Source of the DNA: Bacteroidia bacterium
GTDB taxonomy: Bacteria > Bacteroidota > Bacteroidia > NS11-12g > UBA9320
Direction: 5' to 3'
DNA length: 7,132 nt
Assembly: GCA_013042025.1 (NCBI GenBank)
Contig: JABDQY010000176.1
Coordinates: forward strand, 1 to 7,132
How positions within the stretch are numbered: the first letter of the stretch is position 1; each line of letters starts with the position of its first letter. Made by a program: the position numbers and the translations under genes. Shown here one piece after another: positions 1 through 6,011 of this stretch. The notes below the pieces were generated by a model. It saw only the letters and a program-made list of their open reading frames with translations, had not been told where the DNA came from and did not search any database.

Positions 1-273
1 GGTTGGCACTCTGCTAATTTTACGAACCACCCCTGATTCAGGAGCATGGATAGGTACAGACATATACCCATCAGCTTTTGCCAACACTTGCCCTCTCGCC
101 ACCTCTTGGCCTTCTTTAACAACCAATTTGGAGGGAGCCCCAATGTGTTGTGATAACGGAATTATGATTACAGGAGCAAAAGGGAACTGCCTAATGGGCA
201 GTCCACTTGTTTGATCCTTGTTCTCTGGAGGATGGATCCCATGATTAAAAGTGTTTACTCTAAAATTGAGCAT
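1..273 (-). CDS. rnfC: Electron transport complex subunit RnfC, N-terminal part (cut by window edge)
   Basis: Only the first 91 codons are inside the window; the reading frame is open to position 1. The translation begins MLNFRVNTFNHGIHPPENKD and continues with PLSQHIGAPSKLVVKEGQ at about residues 39-56 and then VPIHAPESGVV. These are the hallmark blocks of the RnfC N-terminal domain (GIHPPENK, PLSQHIGAP, then a barrel-sandwich segment with xPxHAPxSGxV). Full-length RnfC is usually about 430-500 residues or longer and carries NADH/FMN-binding and two [4Fe-4S] regions, which would lie to the left of the window. RnfC is the peripheral subunit of the membrane Rnf complex, which couples ferredoxin oxidation and NAD+ reduction to ion transport. 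The ATG at 273 was chosen because the conserved domain begins a few residues after it; it lies 4 bp past the TAA of the upstream PFOR gene, which suggests translational coupling. No strong Shine-Dalgarno is seen. The related NqrA family is less likely because the GIHPPENK block is typical of RnfC. Confidence 0.9.
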   Translation of the reverse strand, partial: MLNFRVNTFNHGIHPPENKDQTSGLPIRQFPFAPVIIIPLSQHIGAPSKLVVKEGQEVARGQVLAKADGYMSVPIHAPESGVVRKISRVPT

Positions 274-277
274 TGCA

Positions 278-3200
278 TTAATTAAATTTTTCGCCTCGTT
301 TTATCCATTTCTCAATATCTTTTTCATTGAGATTAGATGGTAATCCAGGATGTATAACACCTGCAGTGCATTTTTCTGCAGCTTTCACTATATCGCTGTA
401 CTTTCCAGCAGTCGCGTCTTGAATAAATGCTTTTTTATCACTGTTGTATGCAAATATTTTAGGATTGATCTTTGTGCATTCATCGCAAGAGGTGCACTCT
501 TCAGTTTCTAACCAAGGAGCCATATAGCTTGAGTTATCACTTTCTGCTTGGGTAGTTGTTTCGTTATGCCCATTGCTCCCTAAACCTAAATCAACCAATC
601 CTGCACCATCGCCTCCGGCTAAAGTCATAAGACCTTGAGAAATTTTACCTACAACCTCTGCTCTTATTTTCTGTTCAAGGTCTTCTGGTTCTTCCTTATT
701 TGGATCTATACCTGATATTGAGCGAAGTAAAATCCAAAAATCTCGACGCTCTTCGCAAGATTCTACAATTTTCTTTGCTACCATTACCCTGTTTAGATGT
801 TGTTTTTTATCGACCACCCATATAAATGGAAACTTCCCTTCTCTAGCTTCTTCATCCATCTCAAGGAAGTCTACCAACTGCACCATATTGTCATTCCAGC
901 TGTCTCTAGGAGCTTTTCTAAAGTGCTTTCTAAATCGAGCTTCGGTAAGTGCAAAGTCTGCAAAGGTCATGGAAACATCCATTGATTTTTCTTGACCATT
1001 TTCAAAGTATTTTAGTTGATATTTTGGCCACAATTCATCTATTGCAGGATTCCCATCTAAATCAAAATTATCTTCTACCTTAACTCCATTGTCTGGGTTG
1101 TATTTAAAGATTGGATATGCTCGAGATTCCACTGCAAGTTTGGCTTGATGAACACCTAAATCATCCGCAACACCATGCTCCGGCTGACAAGTTGTATACA
1201 GGTTAAACAAGGCTGGTCGCTTGGTTTGCAGACCATCAATGAAACCTTCTATCATATGATTGGTATTAGCCAATGTACCTTGCAATACATAAGTATTTCT
1301 ATGTGCCATAGCGATTAAACCAATTTCTTTTCTAGGTTCTGATTTACCTTGCATTACTTTACCATATTGAGCCATATCCGAAACTTGGCCAATAAACCCT
1401 GAAGTACATGCCTGTCCTCCAGTATTGGAATAAACTTGTGTATCAACCACAATTACCTTTATTGGTTTACCTGAAGCCATCATTCTGGAAAGGTTTTGGA
1501 AGCCAATATCATACATACTTCCATCTCCACCTAACGCAACTACAGGTGGACACAAATGCCACTCATCATCTGTAAATTGAGACCAATTGAAGTAACGGAA
1601 ATAATCATCATGTTCTAACGAATTGTATTTCCCTTCCAATTCAAGTTCTGCTTTTCGAATTAATTTAAACCCATCTGCCATTTTAGACATATGTCCTTCA
1701 AAAATTCCCATTGCCATAGAAGTTGAATCTTGGAACAAGTGATTTGCCCAAGGGAATGGATATGGATTAAACGGGTAAGTGCTGCCCCAAACTGATGTAC
1801 AGCCAGTTGCATTACACATACCCATAGAGGAACGACCATTACCGGTAGTTCCATTGGTATATTTCCACTTCAATTGTTTTAAACTAGCAAGCAATTGTGT
1901 GGTGTTTTTTAACCAATCTTGATCTATAGGTTCACTACCATTTTCCGCTTCAATTCTGCTTGTAATTTCAGCCATGGTTAAATCTTCTCCATGAGAATCT
2001 GAAACTATTTTTGATACCATATCGGCATCACCAACATTAACATTTTTTACTAGTTTAAGCTGAATATGTTTTTCGAGCTTATCACATAATTCTTCAATGT
2101 GTTTCAAATGTTTTTCAACCCTCGGTTGCATTAAAGATTCAACAGTTGCAGTGAATAGATGTACTACCGATTTTTCTGAGCAACCCAGACAAGCACCATC
2201 ACCACTTGCAAAATTTAAATATGCGTCTTTATTTAGAAGTAAGGTTTTAAGTGGGCCTATCTTTTCTTCTAAACTATCAATACGATTGTATTTTTTAGGT
2301 GTATTTGGTAAATCCATCCATAAATCCCATTCCTTATGTAATTTACTAATTGAAGCTTCGGTTTGAGGAATAGATCTCAATGCATCGTCCTCACAAACTT
2401 GAACACACTCCATACAACCTTTACATGTTGTTGGATTTACAGTAATACTAAATAACCCGCCACTATTCGCCTGTTTCTTTTCATTTAATTCGTAATATGG
2501 ACGGGTAAGTGCGAATTGAAAATCGCCTAACTCTTCTTTAAACCAATTGAATTCTTTGGCTATTTTTTCATTTTCAGTTGTAGTTATTATCTGATCAATA
2601 ACCTGATGAATATCGTCATTAACAGATGCACCATTTCTCTCGGCATTAAACAATGCTCGAATTTTTGATTCCATTTTACGAACCTCTTTTGGAAGAAATT
2701 CAACATCATGGTTTTTCTTAACTCGTTTTAAAACGGTATCTAAAATGTCAGACAGTTCACTTACCAAACCAGGTATTGCGGTATCTGGGCAAACCGTGTA
2801 GCAATCCCCACAAGCAGTACAATTGTCTGCAATCCACTCTGGATGGTCAAAACGAATTCCGGTCATATCTCTATACAAAGAGGTAACCGCAGGCATTACA
2901 CTTAGACCAATAAATGGGTCTGTAATATTATCATTCCCCATACCACGTTGGTAAAAATTGCCTGTTTGGTCCCAAAAGCGATGGATATCTGTAAGCTTTG
3001 ATTCACTTTGTGGAATTTGTTTAACCAATTGAGGGATGGCATTTATAACTGCCGCAGCAGCGTCTTTTGCTTTCTCCTTACTTAGTTCTTGATTAACTAT
3101 TTCATGTATTTCATCAAAACCCCGACGAACCACACGCATATTATCATCTACGATACGTTGACCTTTACTTCCAAACTTATGTTGAAGTTGATCTTCAATA

Positions 3201-5197
3201 GCCTTGAGTAATTTTTCTTCTGATAGATTGGCTTTTTCCATTAAAGGTGAAGCCGCAAAAAATGCTCCTTGAAAAGCAATACCTTGCATTCTAAGTTGCA
3301 ATTCTGGATCTGTAGCCTCTTCTCTTGCTATTTTAAAACCATCAATGTAAAACACTCTTATCTTGTTCTTAAGAATGACTTTCTGATAAGGAACAGGAAT
3401 ATCTTCCCACACTTCTTGCGGAGTTTCTTTTTCACTTTGGATAATAAAACTACCACCATTTTTGAGACCTGCTAATGCATTTGTATGTTTAAATACATTG
3501 GGATCTGGAGAAAGAACTACATCTACAAAAATGTACTCACAATTAATTCTAATTGGTTCAGGAGCAGCTGCCAAGTAATATGTTGTTGGTTGTCCTTTTT
3601 TCTCGGAACCATACTTTGGATTTGCTTTAATATTATACCCTAGCAAGTCGTATAACGTCATTGCAAGGTTTTTGCCGGTTGTTATTGCACCCCAACCACC
3701 AACAGAATGAAAACGCACTGTAATTGCACCTTCAGGCATTAAATTTGGATTTTCCGAACCTTTTACTGCTAACTCTTTTACAGTTGGATACACATCTTGA
3801 ATACTTTCTTGATGTATTTGTTGTTTTGGGGTTATCGCTTGATCTCTTATAAAATCAATAGACAAGTAGAATTGCTTTTTACCATCTCCTGAAGGTAACA
3901 TGTTTTCTACAGCTCCTATTAAACCTTCTGGTTGTAAATCTCTACTTCCTAACCCAAATGAACCAGAATAAACTGATGGCACATCTTTAGAGTCAAAACT
4001 TGGCAATTCTGGATAAGATAACTCTCCTTTCTTAGATCCATTTTCAACACATTTCGACAGTGCTGCCCTAACCTCTCTTGCAATTGGTTGGTCAACCGCC
4101 AATGGTTGATCTAATCTTTCCAGAATGGTTACTCCTTTTTTACCTTTTAAAAATTTACCTATTAAATCAGAAGGGAATGGTCTAAACATAACCAAATCAA
4201 TTACCCCAACTTTTATGTTTCGTGTTTCCCTTAAATAATCGACAACTACTTCTGCACTAGTAACTACACTGCCTTGGCCAAGAATTAGATAATCTGCATC
4301 TTCAGCTTTGTAAGACATCACTCTTGCATATTTTCTTCCTGTTAAGTTATAGTATTCATCAAATGCTAAATCTGTAAGTTCTTTAATGTGATTGAAGAAA
4401 TAAGGACGCTGTGCTGCAACACTTTGCATGTACGAATCTTGATTCTGAACAATTCCAGTCATCATCGGATTATCTACCGTCCACACCTCTGGAATTCTTC
4501 TTCTTGTATCTCCATAAATTAGCTTTTGTGCAGGTGTTGGTGTGTCAATAATATCATCTGGTCTACCCAAAAACTCTCGTATTAATTCTCGTTCTGGAAC
4601 TAAAAGTGATTCAATTAAGTGTGTGGTTAAAAAACCATCTTGAGCAATTATTCCAGGAGTTAAAGCAAGTTCAGCAATTCGGTGAGAAATTACATTTAAA
4701 TCACCAACATGTTGACCATTCTTAGCAAATAATTGAAAGAAGCCAGTATCATCAATGGCGTGATAATCATCGTGTCCGGCATGAACATTAAGCGTTGACT
4801 TTGTCATAGCTCTTGCTCCTATATTTAGAACATAGGTTAGTCGTTTCCCAACAGCTGCATACAGAGATTCGTGCATGTATGCAATACCTTGTCCAGATGA
4901 AAAGTTTGACGCTCTTAAACCAGTCATGGACAACCCTGCTGTAACGGCTGCTGCTGCGTGTTCTCCTTCTGGCTCTATAAATATTAATGGTCTGTCTGAT
5001 ACATTTAAATGCCCTTTAGCTGCTTCTTCAGCCCAATACTCTCCCATTTGGGTAGACGGAGTAATTGGATACGCTCCTGCTGCATCAGAGGATTCTTTTT
5101 CACACATGATGGCAACGGAATTCCCATCTAAGGCTGCAGGTATACCAGGGTACTTAAACTCAACCTCTTTTTTTTTCAAAATTTCACTAAGTTTCAT
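278..5197 (-). CDS. nifJ: Oversized pyruvate:ferredoxin (flavodoxin) oxidoreductase with fused C-terminal ferredoxin-like module
   Basis: This 1639-residue single-chain 2-oxoacid oxidoreductase most likely converts pyruvate and CoA to acetyl-CoA and CO2 and reduces ferredoxin or flavodoxin in the cytoplasm. Domains in order: pyrimidine-binding domain (about 20-265) with YPITPST (T46), the presumed TPP-activating Glu (E79) and the ARA motif (R129); domain II (about 290-425); gamma domain (about 490-640) with VGGWGA at 499-504; EKR-like segment (about 645-700); two [4Fe-4S] motifs, C793/C796/C799/C803 and C925/C928/C931/C935; and the TPP domain with G1224-D1225-G1226 and SNTGGQ at 1257-1262. 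The proximal cluster ligands match C1003, C1006, C1133 and C1337. A C-terminal single-cluster module has C1568/C1571/C1574 and C1610. Usual PFORs are about 1170-1230 residues; the extra length lies between the cysteine motifs and at the C-terminus. No frameshift is seen. The start at 5197 is the only ATG before the conserved domain. Pyruvate is the likely substrate because T46 and R129 are kept, but another 2-oxoacid cannot be excluded. Confidence 0.92.
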   Translation of the reverse strand: MKLSEILKKKEVEFKYPGIPAALDGNSVAIMCEKESSDAAGAYPITPSTQMGEYWAEEAAKGHLNVSDRPLIFIEPEGEHAAAAVTAGLSMTGLRASNFSSGQGIAYMHESLYAAVGKRLTYVLNIGARAMTKSTLNVHAGHDDYHAIDDTGFFQLFAKNGQHVGDLNVISHRIAELALTPGIIAQDGFLTTHLIESLLVPERELIREFLGRPDDIIDTPTPAQKLIYGDTRRRIPEVWTVDNPMMTGIVQNQDSYMQSVAAQRPYFFNHIKELTDLAFDEYYNLTGRKYARVMSYKAEDADYLILGQGSVVTSAEVVVDYLRETRNIKVGVIDLVMFRPFPSDLIGKFLKGKKGVTILERLDQPLAVDQPIAREVRAALSKCVENGSKKGELSYPELPSFDSKDVPSVYSGSFGLGSRDLQPEGLIGAVENMLPSGDGKKQFYLSIDFIRDQAITPKQQIHQESIQDVYPTVKELAVKGSENPNLMPEGAITVRFHSVGGWGAITTGKNLAMTLYDLLGYNIKANPKYGSEKKGQPTTYYLAAAPEPIRINCEYIFVDVVLSPDPNVFKHTNALAGLKNGGSFIIQSEKETPQEVWEDIPVPYQKVILKNKIRVFYIDGFKIAREEATDPELQLRMQGIAFQGAFFAASPLMEKANLSEEKLLKAIEDQLQHKFGSKGQRIVDDNMRVVRRGFDEIHEIVNQELSKEKAKDAAAAVINAIPQLVKQIPQSESKLTDIHRFWDQTGNFYQRGMGNDNITDPFIGLSVMPAVTSLYRDMTGIRFDHPEWIADNCTACGDCYTVCPDTAIPGLVSELSDILDTVLKRVKKNHDVEFLPKEVRKMESKIRALFNAERNGASVNDDIHQVIDQIITTTENEKIAKEFNWFKEELGDFQFALTRPYYELNEKKQANSGGLFSITVNPTTCKGCMECVQVCEDDALRSIPQTEASISKLHKEWDLWMDLPNTPKKYNRIDSLEEKIGPLKTLLLNKDAYLNFASGDGACLGCSEKSVVHLFTATVESLMQPRVEKHLKHIEELCDKLEKHIQLKLVKNVNVGDADMVSKIVSDSHGEDLTMAEITSRIEAENGSEPIDQDWLKNTTQLLASLKQLKWKYTNGTTGNGRSSMGMCNATGCTSVWGSTYPFNPYPFPWANHLFQDSTSMAMGIFEGHMSKMADGFKLIRKAELELEGKYNSLEHDDYFRYFNWSQFTDDEWHLCPPVVALGGDGSMYDIGFQNLSRMMASGKPIKVIVVDTQVYSNTGGQACTSGFIGQVSDMAQYGKVMQGKSEPRKEIGLIAMAHRNTYVLQGTLANTNHMIEGFIDGLQTKRPALFNLYTTCQPEHGVADDLGVHQAKLAVESRAYPIFKYNPDNGVKVEDNFDLDGNPAIDELWPKYQLKYFENGQEKSMDVSMTFADFALTEARFRKHFRKAPRDSWNDNMVQLVDFLEMDEEAREGKFPFIWVVDKKQHLNRVMVAKKIVESCEERRDFWILLRSISGIDPNKEEPEDLEQKIRAEVVGKISQGLMTLAGGDGAGLVDLGLGSNGHNETTTQAESDNSSYMAPWLETEECTSCDECTKINPKIFAYNSDKKAFIQDATAGKYSDIVKAAEKCTAGVIHPGLPSNLNEKDIEKWIKRGEKFN

Positions 5198-5247
5198 ACT
5201 ATTCTATTAAGAATTATAAGAAGCCCATTACAAGAATAGATTTCTTA

Positions 5248-5622
5248 TTATTTAAGTTGTTCTGTTACAAGTTCTTTGGTTTTTGCGGCAAGGTCTAGAT
5301 ACACATGCATGGTCTCCATATCTGCAGAGACAACCTCTTCGCTGTGAGCATTGCCATAAAACAACGGATCTAAATTTAATTCATTGAAATTGGCATTTTT
5401 CTCTCTACATGTTTTTAATAAGAATTCAAGAGTCATTGAATTTTTAACGTCAATTCCTTCGTGAAAAAGAAAAGCAGCTAAATAATTACCAACGGATTTA
5501 TATGCACTCCTGCAAATCATAAATGGTACAAGGTCTTCTTCTGGTCGGCACAGTTCTTCTTGTGCTACATCATAATAATCGTTTGCTTCGTCTAATGTGA
5601 TTTTTGTAATTTGATCGTTCAT
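5248..5622 (-). CDS. Small helical protein of unknown function, possibly HEPN-like
   Basis: This 124-residue acidic protein has no signal peptide or membrane segment and is probably cytoplasmic. It reads as mostly alpha-helical: an N-terminal helix (about 9-25, DEANDYYDVAQEEL), then SAYKSVGNYLAAFLFHEG (about 39-56), TLEFLLKTC, and a C-terminal helix from about 100 to the end. The pattern of a helix ending in NYLxAFLxxxGI followed by TLxxLLxxC is reminiscent of HEPN-domain proteins and of small uncharacterised Bacteroidota proteins. This is a judgement from sequence pattern, not a search result. The RxxxxH motif of HEPN ribonucleases is not evident, so a nuclease role is not supported. It is the first gene of the minus-strand cluster, 50 bp ahead of nifJ with no terminator-like hairpin between them, so co-transcription is likely. 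A link to PFOR or Rnf function is only inferred from position. The start at 5622 has no obvious Shine-Dalgarno. Confidence 0.75.
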   Translation of the reverse strand: MNDQITKITLDEANDYYDVAQEELCRPEEDLVPFMICRSAYKSVGNYLAAFLFHEGIDVKNSMTLEFLLKTCREKNANFNELNLDPLFYGNAHSEEVVSADMETMHVYLDLAAKTKELVTEQLK

Positions 5623-5653
5623 GGCTGAGAATTATTTGAAATTTGTTGTCGAA

Positions 5654-5686
5654 ATTATAGAATAAAACCATCAGCATATATGACAA
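5654..5686 (-). promoter_or_regulatory. Weak promoter candidate for the minus-strand cluster
   Basis: Read on the minus strand, TTGTCA (5686-5681) is followed 21 bp later by TATAAT (5659-5654), which runs into TAATTTCG, one mismatch from the Bacteroidota -7 consensus TAnnTTTG. The spacing is longer than normal for either promoter type, so this is a tentative call. If used, transcription would begin about 25-30 bp upstream of the ATG at 5622. Confidence 0.22.
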
Positions 5687-5744
5687 AAAACCCCATTTCC
5701 TATGATATAAGTCACTAATGAATTCGGTTGCTGCTTTCAAATAC

Positions 5745-5777
5745 GTTTCATTAAACAGTCTATTCATTTAATGAAAC
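5745..5777. repeat. Perfect 11-bp inverted repeat (operator or hairpin candidate)
   Basis: GTTTCATTAAA at 5745-5755 is exactly complementary to TTTAATGAAAC at 5767-5777, with an 11-nt spacer. No gene ends here from either side and there is no adjoining T tract, so it is not an obvious terminator. It lies 123-155 bp upstream of the HEPN-like gene start, in the divergent control region. A symmetrical site for a dimeric regulator is the simplest reading; an RNA hairpin in a long leader is an alternative. CATTAAACA also occurs as a direct repeat at 5749-5757 and 5777-5785. Confidence 0.6.
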
Positions 5778-5860
5778 ATTAAACAACTTAATTGTCCTAT
5801 TCCATTGAAGTTAGAAGTTGAATATTCCAAATTTTGTAGATCAATACTTTGCCAATTACA

Positions 5861-5869
5861 TAATGAAAC
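5861..5869. promoter_or_regulatory. Third copy of the inverted-repeat half-site
   Basis: TAATGAAAC at 5861-5869 is identical to 9 bases of the right arm of the inverted repeat (5769-5777) and complementary to the left arm (5745-5753). Three copies of one 9-mer within 125 bp of a control region suggest a repeated binding motif. The motif is AT-rich, so chance recurrence is possible. Confidence 0.3.
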
Positions 5870-5968
5870 TTTGTGCCCGATATTTAGACTCATTTTAAAG
5901 GCTCCTAAATAGTAATATATTTTATTTTACCCTACCTTTAAGGCATACTAAGCTATGCTTATGTGGAT

Positions 5969-6011
5969 TGATTATTAACCACTTAGTTAACCGCTTAAAA
6001 TTTAATAATCA
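5969..6011 (+). repeat. 10-bp inverted repeat abutting the start codon
   Basis: TGATTATTAA at 5969-5978 is exactly complementary to TTAATAATCA at 6002-6011, whose last base is the A of the ATG of the secreted-protein gene. In RNA this would form an AT-rich stem with a 23-nt loop beside the initiation site. The stem is weak in base composition, so any effect on translation is speculative. Confidence 0.45.
5975..5998. repeat. 12-bp tandem duplication in the leader
   Basis: TTAACCACTTAG (5975-5986) is followed directly by TTAACCGCTTAA (5987-5998), identical at 10 of 12 positions. It occupies most of the loop of the inverted repeat that ends at the start codon. It may be a small tandem duplication or a pair of protein-binding sites. 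Confidence 0.5.

Larger units (their letters stand above)
5623..6010. other. Divergent intergenic control region
   Basis: These 388 bp separate the minus-strand HEPN-like/nifJ/rnfC cluster from the plus-strand secreted protein, so promoters for both directions should lie here. I find no convincing gene in it. It holds a perfect 11-bp inverted repeat (5745-5777), a further copy of its half-site (5861-5869), a 12-bp tandem duplication (5975-5998) and a 10-bp inverted repeat that touches the plus-strand start codon (5969-6011). I looked for the Bacteroidota promoter pattern (TTTG near -33, TAnnTTTG near -7) and found no full match in either direction. TACCTTTA at 5933-5940 is one mismatch from the -7 element on the plus strand but lacks a TTG at the right distance. 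Confidence 0.7.

Noticed and set aside
2097..2366. 89-codon plus-strand frame
   Set aside because: It is antisense to the PFOR TPP-domain region with ligands C1003 and C1006; no independent support.
4875..5210. 111-codon plus-strand frame
   Set aside because: It is antisense to the conserved N-terminal domain of the PFOR; the opposite strand carries the clear YPITPST and ARA motifs.
5198..5247. 7-bp inverted repeat (AGAATAG/CTATTCT) between the HEPN-like gene and nifJ
   Set aside because: It is short, with a long spacer and no T tract; not enough to call a terminator or attenuator.
5570..5767. 65-codon open frame on the minus strand upstream of the HEPN-like gene
   Set aside because: It overlaps the first 53 bp of the better-supported HEPN-like gene in another frame, its start lies in the inverted repeat, and its translation shows no recognisable domain.
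5745..5777. Inverted repeat as a rho-independent terminator
   Set aside because: The stem is AT-rich, has no following T tract and does not follow the end of any gene in either direction.
5941..5960. Imperfect hairpin AAGGCATA...TATGCTT in the intergenic region
   Set aside because: The stem has a bulge or mismatch and is short; nothing separates it from chance in AT-rich sequence.
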